From Acidobacteriota bacterium (GTDB taxonomy: Bacteria; Acidobacteriota; Terriglobia; Terriglobales; Acidobacteriaceae), in the NCBI GenBank assembly GCA_021778875.1, contig JAJYBT010000050.1, forward strand, positions 1 through 9,023: a DNA stretch of 9,023 bases, in the 5' to 3' direction. Below, one piece after another: positions 1 through 6,087 of the stretch. How positions within the stretch are numbered: the first letter of the stretch is position 1; every line of letters starts with the position of its first letter. The translations under genes were made by a program, and so were the position numbers. The notes below the pieces were generated by a model, which had not been told where the DNA came from, did not search any database, and worked only from the letters and a program-made list of their open reading frames with translations.

Positions 1-1
1 G

Positions 2-1219
2 TGGGTCACGAGCAACGTCACGGCTCAAAGCACCGGCAACGGCATTATCAGCGGCTTCAAGATTGACCACAATACAGGCAACCTGGTTCCCATTAACGGC
101 CTGCCGATTTCCTCGGGAGGCGCCAATCCCGGCCGCGCCCTGGTTCTGCCTGGGCAGCGGTTCATTTATGTGCTGAATCGCGGAGCCAACTCCTCGGGCG
201 GCTCGGTGTGCACCACCGCGAACCCCTGCCAGAACGCGAACATCACCCAGTTTGCGATTGGCGGCAACGGTGTGCTTTCTCCGCAGGCGACCTTCTTCAC
301 GCAGGGACTGAACCCCTTCCGCATCGTTGCGGACACGGCGGGCAACTTTATTTACGTGCTGGACCACGATTCGCCGTCGAACGCCTCGTGCGCGCTGTCG
401 CTGGGGTCGGGCGTGACCTCCTGCGGCGACGTGACGGCGTTCAAGGTCGATTCGAATACGGGCCGCCTGACCCTGGTGGTCAACTCCCAGGTGACCTCGG
501 CGAGCGGCACAGCGCTGCCGTACTTCCCGGTTCCCGCCAACCCGCTCGATTTCGTGCTGGCGAATGGCTACATTCTTACGGTCAGCGGCACTCCGGCGAC
601 GGGCGATTCGGTCTTCCCGTACACCTATAACGCCGGTACCGGACAGTTGACGATCAACCAGAACAGCTCGCAGCCGCTGAACGTCACGCAGACAACGGGC
701 ATCATCGCCGCCGGGGGCAACATTTACGTGCTGGACAACGAACCCATCACGGTGGGCAACATCACCTCGCCGAGCCAGGTTCTTCCGTTTACGGTGGGCA
801 GCAACGGCGCACTGCAGGCGATGACGGGCGGAGCAGTTCCGGATGACCCGACGCTCTCGAATCCGATTTATCTGATTGTCGAGTCCAAGGGCAAGTGGGT
901 TTACCTGGCCAATCAGGGCAACAATACTGACCAGAACAACACGCAGAGCGGACTGGCGGGATATGTGATTGACCCGGCGACGCACCAGTTGAGCGAGATT
1001 CCGGGCAGCCCGTGGGGCACCGGAGCAGGTCCGCAGTGCCTGGTGGAGGACCCGTCCAACCAGTTCGTGTACACGGCCAACTTCAATGATTCCACGGTGA
1101 CAGGCCGCGTCATCGACCAGAATTCCGGCGTGTTGAACAACCTGCCCGGCAAGGCCAACCGCAGTTACCCGCTGACGGGCCCGGCAGCGTGGTGCATGGT
1201 TTCCGGGCGCACGAGCTAA
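2..1219 (+). CDS. Seven-bladed beta-propeller (YVTN/lactonase-type) protein, 5' end outside window
   Basis: The frame is open from base 2 to the TAA at 1217-1219, giving 405 visible residues. The start lies outside the window. Aligning the first residues (WVTSNVTAQ) with blade 1 of the next gene suggests about 38 residues are missing, probably a lipoprotein signal peptide, for a total near 440. Seven blade repeats of about 45-75 residues can be read, most opening with an aromatic-hydrophobic strand such as FIYVLN, FIYVLD, KWVYLAN and FVYTANF, followed by a strand ending in F/Y-x-V/I and a G-x-L turn. This matches the lactonase/6-phosphogluconolactonase-like propeller superfamily (PF10282 type). 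Catalytic activity is not established for such secreted versions, so no substrate is proposed. It is longer than its two downstream paralogues, largely because blades 2 and 3 carry Cys-bracketed insertions (C-x5-C and C-x10-C) that could be disulfides. The cell-envelope location is inferred from the paralogues. Confidence 0.85.
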   Translation, partial: WVTSNVTAQSTGNGIISGFKIDHNTGNLVPINGLPISSGGANPGRALVLPGQRFIYVLNRGANSSGGSVCTTANPCQNANITQFAIGGNGVLSPQATFFTQGLNPFRIVADTAGNFIYVLDHDSPSNASCALSLGSGVTSCGDVTAFKVDSNTGRLTLVVNSQVTSASGTALPYFPVPANPLDFVLANGYILTVSGTPATGDSVFPYTYNAGTGQLTINQNSSQPLNVTQTTGIIAAGGNIYVLDNEPITVGNITSPSQVLPFTVGSNGALQAMTGGAVPDDPTLSNPIYLIVESKGKWVYLANQGNNTDQNNTQSGLAGYVIDPATHQLSEIPGSPWGTGAGPQCLVEDPSNQFVYTANFNDSTVTGRVIDQNSGVLNNLPGKANRSYPLTGPAAWCMVSGRTS

Positions 1220-1246
1220 GGCGACGCACGGAAGCAGTTGAGACTT

Positions 1247-1282
1247 GGGCAGGGGATTTGCCGGAAGTTCCGGCCCCTGCCC
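1247..1282 (+). terminator. GC-rich compound hairpin after the first propeller gene
   Basis: A perfect 9-bp stem, GGGCAGGGG (1247-1255) with CCCCTGCCC (1274-1282), encloses a second small hairpin (CCGGA/TCCGG within 1261-1273). It sits 27 nt after the stop codon. There is no T-run after the stem, so it is not a canonical intrinsic terminator. It may instead be a transcript 3'-end stabiliser, a pause site or a Rho-assisted end. The hairpin is seen directly; its role is inference. Confidence 0.4.
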
Positions 1283-1416
1283 CAGGTTCCGGAGTTTCCG
1301 GATTCCTGAGAAATGTAGTCAGGCCGCGGAGCGGTTGCAGGTTGAGCCGCAAGCGCCTGGATGACCAAACCTGGATTTTCAGGGCCGAAGTTCCGGTCCG
1401 CTGACGAAAGATGCGC

Positions 1417-2628
1417 ATGAAGTTAAACAGATCGAGCCAGCTGGTGCTGGCCTCCGCGGTCAGCCTGCTGGCGTCAGGGTTTCTGTCTGCCTGCAGCTTT
1501 CTTACCGGCACGCTTACCGTGGACTTTGTGTATGTGACCAGCGCCCTGGCCGCGGGACCGAACCAGTACGGCGAGGTGGACGTCTTCGAGATCAACTCGG
1601 AGTCAGGCCGCATGCGCCAGATTCCGGCCTCGCCCTTCCCTTCGGGCGGCCGCAATCCGGTGGCTGCGACGCCTTCGGCGGACAACACCAACCTCTACGT
1701 GGTGAACGAGGATGACAACACCATCGTTCAGTTCGTCATCGGCAACGACGGCAAGCTGTATCCGCAGAACACGGTGAACACGCCCGGAGTCTTCCCGATA
1801 GCCGTCACGGTTTCGGGCAAGACGCTCTTCGTGCTGGACACCTATCAGCCATTGCCCACCTGTTCCCCCGCGGCGCCCTGCTCGGGCTCCGTGGCCGTCT
1901 TCCCGGTCAAGGCGGATGACTCGCTTGCCTCGCCTGTGGCCAACGCCAGCGTCGGCGGCAATTACTGGCCGCTGATTCTTCCGGGCAATCCCACGCACGT
2001 GATGACGCCCACAGGCATCACGACGGCGGCTTCGGGCGCCTATCTGTATGTGACGGCGTATGACTCGACCGCTGGCGGCGGTTACATTTTCGGCTTTGCT
2101 GTGAACTCCGACGGCACACTGACCGCGTTGAACTCCGGCGTGCCTTTTGCGGCTGGAAAGCAGCCCTATTCGATTGCGAGCGATCCGGCCGGCAACTATG
2201 TTTACGTGACGGATTACGCCAAAGCCAGCGTGATGAGCTTCCGGATCAATGCCGGCCTGCTTACCCCGGTGAGCGGCAGCCCGTTCCAGGCAGGCAACCA
2301 GCCGGCGTCGGTCGTGGTGGACGCCACGGGCAAGTATGTCTTTGTCGCCAACTCGCAGGACTCGACCGTATCGTCCTACACCAGCAACGGCGGAGCGCTG
2401 ACCAGCGTGGGCACGTACACGACAGGAACGCAGCCGGTGGCCATCGGCATCGATCCGGCGCTGAATCAGTATCTTTTCACGGCCAACTTCCTGGGCGGCG
2501 ACGTCTCCGGTTTCCAGGTGAACGCAAACGACGGCACGCTGCTGAACTCGCAGTTCTCGCCGTTCAAGGCCAACGCGCAGGCGACCGCCGTGGCTGCGAT
2601 TCCGCACGGGAGCCAGACGAAGAAGTAG
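1417..2628 (+). CDS. Seven-bladed beta-propeller lipoprotein (YVTN/lactonase-type), second copy
   Basis: A 403-residue protein with a lipoprotein signal: Lys/Arg at positions 2-5, a hydrophobic core, and lipobox L23-S-A-C26. Ser at +2 is compatible with outer-membrane sorting under the E. coli rule. Seven blades follow, roughly from residue 36 to the end, with strand starts such as FVYVTS, LYVVNE, LFVLDT, LYVTAY, VYVTDY, VFVANS and LFTANF. Blade 3 holds a Cys-x5-Cys loop (residues 149 and 155). An ATG at 1411 is also in frame, but the third copy aligns to the ATG at 1417: GACGAAAGATGCGC here against GACGAAGGAAGCGC there, both directly before ATGAAG. Both proteins then put the lipobox Cys at residue 26. 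The family includes 6-phosphogluconolactonase-like folds, but no enzymatic role can be assigned. An envelope-anchored binding or scaffold function is equally plausible. It is the middle member of a tandem triplet. Confidence 0.88.
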   Translation: MKLNRSSQLVLASAVSLLASGFLSACSFLTGTLTVDFVYVTSALAAGPNQYGEVDVFEINSESGRMRQIPASPFPSGGRNPVAATPSADNTNLYVVNEDDNTIVQFVIGNDGKLYPQNTVNTPGVFPIAVTVSGKTLFVLDTYQPLPTCSPAAPCSGSVAVFPVKADDSLASPVANASVGGNYWPLILPGNPTHVMTPTGITTAASGAYLYVTAYDSTAGGGYIFGFAVNSDGTLTALNSGVPFAAGKQPYSIASDPAGNYVYVTDYAKASVMSFRINAGLLTPVSGSPFQAGNQPASVVVDATGKYVFVANSQDSTVSSYTSNGGALTSVGTYTTGTQPVAIGIDPALNQYLFTANFLGGDVSGFQVNANDGTLLNSQFSPFKANAQATAVAAIPHGSQTKK

Positions 2629-2699
2629 CCAGCGTTTGAACAGCCTGCCCGAGGCGCGGATCTGAAACGCCGCAAGACGGAGCAGGCCGGCAGAAATTT

Positions 2700-2717
2700 G
2701 GGCCCGATGCCGGGCCC
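2700..2717 (+). other. Perfect GC hairpin in the spacer between the second and third propeller genes
   Basis: GGGCCCG (2700-2706) and CGGGCCC (2711-2717) form a 7-bp all-GC stem with an ATGC loop, 72 nt past the preceding stop. No T-run follows directly. It could stabilise the upstream transcript end or help terminate it. The next 45 bases contain further alternative pairings, described in the findings. Confidence 0.4.
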
Positions 2718-2743
2718 GGTAGCAATACCCCGTAACGGGCTTT

Positions 2744-2749
2744 TACAAT
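2744..2749 (+). promoter_or_regulatory. Candidate -10 element (TACAAT) upstream of the third propeller gene
   Basis: TACAAT matches the TATAAT consensus at 5 of 6 positions and lies in the only AT-rich patch of the spacer. It would give a 5' leader of about 60 nt before the ATG at 2816. No convincing -35 hexamer lies 16-18 bp upstream, so this is a weak call. The gene may instead be reached by readthrough from the copy before it. Confidence 0.2.
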
Positions 2750-2815
2750 CAATACGGGGCAACTCAACCAGTTCTCATTGGGCTCGACACGGATGGCCCA
2801 CGACGAAGGAAGCGC

Positions 2816-4024
2816 ATGAAGTTCAGCAAATTGAGCCAGCTTTTTCTGGTCTCTGCCATCGGCCTTCTAGTGGCCACATTTTTGACTGCCTGCCAGCTCG
2901 TTACCATCGACTATGTTTTTCTGGCCACGGCCGGCACGGGAACCGGCGTCGACGGCCAGATTGAGACGTTCGCGGTCGACTCACAGTCCGGCGCGCTACG
3001 CACCGGCGCCGCGGCGGTTTCCTCCGGCGGCGTGAACCCGGTGGCGCTGGCCGTCTCCGCTGACCACAACAACCTTTACGCCGCGAACCAGGGCGACAAG
3101 ACCGTGGTCCACTTCACGATTGCGGTGAACGGCACGCTGACAGCCAAGGACACGATCACGCTGAACGAGGCCCCGGTCTCGCTGGCGGTGAACGCCGCAG
3201 GGACTTACCTGTACGTTGTTTCCGGCTCCGCATCGGCCACGCTGACGGAATACGCGCTGTCCTCTGGGGCCATCGGGACGGTCACGGCGCAGCAGAGCCT
3301 GGTCCTGCCGGGCTTCGCAGGCGATACGATCATTCCCACCGCCGTAGCGGTGCTGCCCAACAACAACGCGGTGTATGCCACGGTGTATGACCAGTCTGCC
3401 TACAATCCCGGCGGCACAGTCACCAGCAATGCGCACCCCGGCTGGGTCTTCGGCTTCGTTGTCGGCAGCGGCGGCTCGCTGACGGCTTCCACGGCAAGCC
3501 CGTATCAGGCCGGCGTCAAGCCGAGCGCCCTGGCAGCCGACCCGACCAATCGCTTTGTGTACGTGACCGACTTCGCTTCTAACCAGCTGATCGGCTATGG
3601 CATCCAGTCGGGCAGCATCCTGAGCTACCTGATCAACGGCCCGTTCAGGACCGGCAGCCAGCCCACCTCAGTGGCGATCGACCCGCGCGGCTTGTACATG
3701 TATGTTTCGAACGCGCTGGATTCAACGGTCTCCGCCTACCTGATCGACCTGAAGACGGGCACGCCGTCGGCCGCGATCAATCCCACGGGCGCCTCAGCCA
3801 ACTACTCGGATACCCAGCCTGTTTCCATCGCTGTCGATCCGGCGCTGGGCCGCTTTGTCTACACGGCAAACTTCCTGGGCAACTCCATCTCGGGCTTCCA
3901 ACTAGACCCGAATGCGGGCACGCTGAAGCAGACGCAGGCGACTCCCTACCCCTCGGGGTCGCATCCCACCGCCCTGGCCATCGTGCCGCACGGCAACCAC
4001 TCCTCGCAGTCGGTTACGCCGTAG
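2816..4024 (+). CDS. Seven-bladed beta-propeller lipoprotein (YVTN/lactonase-type), third copy
   Basis: A 402-residue paralogue of the preceding gene with the same signal layout: MKFSKLSQ, a hydrophobic core, lipobox L23-T-A-C26, and Gln at +2. The start is supported by GAAGGAAG 3-10 nt before the ATG and by alignment with the second copy. Seven blades can be traced; blade 7 (FVYTANFLGNSISGFQLD) is nearly the same as in copy two (LFTANFLGGDVSGFQVN). A shared SSGG-x-NP/PSGG-x-NP motif follows blade 1 in all three copies. This copy has no Cys in the mature region apart from the lipid-modified one, so it lacks the Cys-bracketed loops of the other two. Blade 4 instead has a Gly/Asn-rich insertion (around NPGGTVTSNAHP). 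The propeller fold and lipoprotein nature are well supported; the molecular function is unknown. Confidence 0.88.
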   Translation: MKFSKLSQLFLVSAIGLLVATFLTACQLVTIDYVFLATAGTGTGVDGQIETFAVDSQSGALRTGAAAVSSGGVNPVALAVSADHNNLYAANQGDKTVVHFTIAVNGTLTAKDTITLNEAPVSLAVNAAGTYLYVVSGSASATLTEYALSSGAIGTVTAQQSLVLPGFAGDTIIPTAVAVLPNNNAVYATVYDQSAYNPGGTVTSNAHPGWVFGFVVGSGGSLTASTASPYQAGVKPSALAADPTNRFVYVTDFASNQLIGYGIQSGSILSYLINGPFRTGSQPTSVAIDPRGLYMYVSNALDSTVSAYLIDLKTGTPSAAINPTGASANYSDTQPVSIAVDPALGRFVYTANFLGNSISGFQLDPNAGTLKQTQATPYPSGSHPTALAIVPHGNHSSQSVTP

Positions 4025-4046
4025 CAGCCCTCAGGTCACACCGCAC

Positions 4047-4077
4047 AAAAGCCCAGCCGCAACAGGCTGGGCTTTTT
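4047..4077 (+). terminator. Strong bidirectional intrinsic terminator between convergent genes
   Basis: AGCCCAGCC (4050-4058) and GGCTGGGCT (4065-4073) form a perfect 9-bp stem with loop GCAACA. It is flanked by AAAA on the left and a run of five T on the right. It therefore has a T-tract in both directions and can end both the propeller block (stop at 4024) and the acyltransferase transcript arriving from the right (stop at 4119). Confidence 0.92.
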
Positions 4078-4118
4078 GCTGGCCGCATTCAGGATGCGCC
4101 GGTTCTGCGCCGCGTCTT

Positions 4119-5213
4119 TTACGCCGCCATCCATCGGCGCAACTGGCGCTGGGCGGGCTTCTCCACTGCATGGAGCGCCACCAGCGCCAGAGCAATCAGC
4201 AACACATAGCTGATCCAGGGGTCGAAAGTGTTCAGGCGCAGCCGGTTGAGGATGTGCGAATCGTGAATCAGGTTCCAAAGGTTGAAGTGGAGCAGATAGA
4301 GGCAGTAGCTTGCCTCGCCCACAAAGACCAGGGGGCGCGCGCCGAGCGCGTAGGCGAGCACGTTGTTGCCGGCAAGCCCCAGCACGATACAGCCGAAGAG
4401 GGGCATCAGCAGGCCGTCGTGGAGCATGGGGTACGGCATGACCGGCCCCAGGGAGAGCACTCCGAAGGCGAGGGCGAAGCCACCGGCGCCAAGGATCAGG
4501 CGCAGGCGGCCGCTGCGCGGCACCAGCTCGTCCAGCTCAGCCAGCAGCACGCCAAAGACGAAGCTGGCCAGATGCGGCAGCGGCGTGTACTTGAGCGCCT
4601 CCAGCCACGGGCCGTAGCTCCAGCGATCGGGGTGGGCGATGCCGTCGGGCTGATAAATCATGTAGAGCGCGCCGGGAAGCAGGCCCAGCATCCAGACACC
4701 GCTCATCTTCCACAGGTGATGACGGATGTTTGCGGGCTTCTGCCAGCGCGCCATCCAGGGAAAGATGACATAGAAGAAGGACTCGGCGGACATGGTCCAG
4801 GCCGGCGTATTGAGGAACGTGGCGAGCGACGGAATCCAGCCCTGAAGCAGGAGCGGCGTGAGCACTATGCCTGTCCAGAACATGGGGCGGGTGTGCGCGT
4901 GGTACTCCAGGGGAACGACCCACCAACTGAGCAGCAGGCTGAGCAGGTAGATGGGATAGAGCCGCGTGAATCGTGCCTTGTAGAAGCGGACCTTGTCCAG
5001 TTGCCCGGCGCGCGCCCTGGCGTTGTAGTTGTAGCCGAGCACGAAACCCGAGAGCAGGATGAAGTAGCTGACCGAGGCGTAGCCGGCATTCACGATGGGC
5101 GCGAACCAGCCGAACCATGCAGGATTGGAGAAATGGAAGAAGACAATGTTGACGGCCGCGAAACATCTCAGGCCTGTGAGAGCTTTCAACGGTGCTGGCT
5201 TGCGTTGTTCCAC
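4119..5213 (-). CDS. Membrane acyltransferase, acyltransferase-3 (OafA/YrhL) family
   Basis: A 364-residue polytopic membrane protein. Known members transfer acetyl or other acyl groups to sugars of O-antigen, exopolysaccharide, peptidoglycan or other envelope glycans. Visible family features are the N-terminal LTGLRCFAA segment with the candidate catalytic His27 (VFFHF), the GYASVSYFILLSGFVLGY segment at about 44-61, the R-F-T-R-L-Y-P motif at 81-87, AWTMSAESFFYVIFP near 137-152 with a conserved Glu, and a C-terminal SYCLYLLHF helix. About ten hydrophobic segments alternate with short charged loops. The start is a GTG at 5213, 27 nt after the pyrH stop and in the same frame as it. No better start exists between them. 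GGAG lies 15 nt upstream and AAGG 2 nt upstream, so initiation may depend on coupling to pyrH translation. It ends just before a bidirectional terminator. The acceptor cannot be told from sequence. Confidence 0.9.
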   Translation of the reverse strand: MEQRKPAPLKALTGLRCFAAVNIVFFHFSNPAWFGWFAPIVNAGYASVSYFILLSGFVLGYNYNARARAGQLDKVRFYKARFTRLYPIYLLSLLLSWWVVPLEYHAHTRPMFWTGIVLTPLLLQGWIPSLATFLNTPAWTMSAESFFYVIFPWMARWQKPANIRHHLWKMSGVWMLGLLPGALYMIYQPDGIAHPDRWSYGPWLEALKYTPLPHLASFVFGVLLAELDELVPRSGRLRLILGAGGFALAFGVLSLGPVMPYPMLHDGLLMPLFGCIVLGLAGNNVLAYALGARPLVFVGEASYCLYLLHFNLWNLIHDSHILNRLRLNTFDPWISYVLLIALALVALHAVEKPAQRQLRRWMAA

Positions 5214-5240
5214 TGCCTTGTTTGACGACTCCGGCCGGCC

Positions 5241-5945
5241 CTACGCCGTAACCAGCGATCCGACTTTCTCGCCCAGCACCACGCGCCGGATATTTCCCGG
5301 CTGATTCATGTTGAAGATGATCATCGGCAAGTTATTGTCCTTGCAGAGGCTTACGGCCGTCAAGTCCATCACCTTAAGACCCTGGCGCAGGATTTCCATG
5401 TAGGTAATCTCGTCGTACTTGACGGCATCCTTTACCAGCACGGGGTCGGCGCTGTAGACGCCCTCGACCTTGGTACCCTTCAGCAGCACGTCGGCCTTGA
5501 TCTCCATGGCGCGCAGGCTTGCGGCGGTGTCCGTGGAGAAGAAGGGGTTGCCGATGCCGGCGGCGAAGATGACCACGCGACCCTTTTCAAGATGCCGCAC
5601 GGCGCGGCGGCGGATGTAGGGCTCCGCCACCTGGTTCATGAAGACGGCGGACATGACGCGGCACTGGACGTCGCGCTGCTCCAGGGCGTCCTGCAGGGCG
5701 ATGGCGTTGATGACGGTGGAGAGCATGCCCATGTTGTCGGCGGCCACGCGGTCCATTTGTCTGGCCTGCTCGGCCACGCCGCGAAAGAAGTTGCCGCCGC
5801 CCACCACGATGCCGATTTCCACGCCCAAAGCGTGCACGTCGGCAATTTCGGCGGTAATTTCAGACACCTTGTGGGCGTCCAAGCCAAATCCGCGCGAGCC
5901 CGCCAGAGCCTCTCCTGAAAGCTTGAGAACGATGCGCTTATACAT
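5241..5945 (-). CDS. pyrH: UMP kinase (uridylate kinase)
   Basis: A 234-residue cytoplasmic enzyme of the amino-acid-kinase fold that phosphorylates UMP to UDP with ATP, the step after orotidylate decarboxylation in pyrimidine synthesis. It is normally a hexamer with GTP/UTP allostery. Motifs: [11 protein letters not shown] with Lys8 (6-16), [12 protein letters not shown] (45-56), [17 protein letters not shown] (65-81), [13 protein letters not shown] (130-142), [13 protein letters not shown], a [16 protein letters not shown] segment, and the C-terminal GEKVGSLV. The start is the ATG at 5943-5945. The frame stays open further upstream to 6044, but homology begins at [12 protein letters not shown] and the extension looks like noncoding sequence. 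The Thr usual in GTGNPFF is Ile131 here. There is no strong Shine-Dalgarno before the ATG (CAGAAAAGC). tsf is not adjacent as in many bacteria; two opposite-strand genes lie between. Confidence 0.97.
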   Translation of the reverse strand: MYKRIVLKLSGEALAGSRGFGLDAHKVSEITAEIADVHALGVEIGIVVGGGNFFRGVAEQARQMDRVAADNMGMLSTVINAIALQDALEQRDVQCRVMSAVFMNQVAEPYIRRRAVRHLEKGRVVIFAAGIGNPFFSTDTAASLRAMEIKADVLLKGTKVEGVYSADPVLVKDAVKYDEITYMEILRQGLKVMDLTAVSLCKDNNLPMIIFNMNQPGNIRRVVLGEKVGSLVTA

Positions 5946-5954
5946 GCTTTTCTG

Positions 5955-5985
5955 AGTATCGCATACAGGCTGCATCTGGCGTCCA
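5955..5985 (-). promoter_or_regulatory. Candidate pyrH promoter, near-leaderless
   Basis: Reading the minus strand, TGGACG (5985-5980; 4 of 6 to TTGACA) is followed after 19 bp by GATACT (5960-5955; 4 of 6 to TATAAT). The latter ends 9 nt before the pyrH ATG, so the transcript would carry only about three untranslated bases. This would fit the missing Shine-Dalgarno. The match is weak and the call tentative. Confidence 0.2.
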
Positions 5986-6057
5986 GGGATGACTGGCAGG
6001 CGCGGATCAAGCCGCGGCTCTGGCTTGCGATGTGTGGCTGGCAATCATCTGAGGCTG

Positions 6058-6063
6058 TAGAAT
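6058..6063 (+). promoter_or_regulatory. Candidate -10 element (TAGAAT) for the MFS transporter
   Basis: TAGAAT matches TATAAT at 5 of 6 positions. Transcription would begin near 6070, just before the GGAGG at 6078-6082. That places the in-frame GTG at 6064 outside the transcript and favours the TTG at 6088 as the start. No good -35 hexamer is seen at 16-18 bp spacing. Confidence 0.33.
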
Positions 6064-6077
6064 GTGATACCTTCCCC

Positions 6078-6082
6078 GGAGG
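6078..6082 (+). promoter_or_regulatory. Shine-Dalgarno GGAGG that decides the MFS start
   Basis: A full-consensus GGAGG lies 5 nt before the TTG at 6088-6090. The competing in-frame GTG at 6064 has only GAGG 9 nt upstream (6051-6054). Confidence 0.65.
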
Positions 6083-6087
6083 CCCGA

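Noticed and set aside
1110..1691. Minus-strand open frame spanning the first spacer
   Set aside because: It overlaps the ends of two well-supported plus-strand genes and has no recognisable domain or start signal.
1603..2607. A 334-residue minus-strand open frame opposite the second propeller gene
   Set aside because: Arg/His/Gly/Val-rich shadow of a strongly supported propeller coding sequence, with no ribosome-binding site or recognisable motif.
2698..2964. Small plus-strand frame of 88 codons overlapping the third propeller gene start
   Set aside because: It begins inside the 2700-2717 hairpin, has no Shine-Dalgarno, and mostly reads the lipoprotein signal sequence in another frame.
4170..5225. 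A 351-residue plus-strand open frame opposite the acyltransferase
   Set aside because: Its product is a monotonous Gln/Glu/Arg/Ala/His-rich string with no fold signature. The opposite strand encodes a clear acyltransferase-3 protein with all expected motifs. Long antisense frames are common in GC-rich genes.
5592..5955. Two plus-strand open frames opposite pyrH
   Set aside because: Shadow frames of pyrH; their His/Val/Asp- and Ala/Ser/Pro-rich products show no family features.
5946..6044. N-terminal extension of pyrH by 33 codons
   Set aside because: UMP kinases begin at the [16 protein letters not shown] sequence. The extension is Pro/Arg-rich, unlike the family, and occupies the divergent promoter region.
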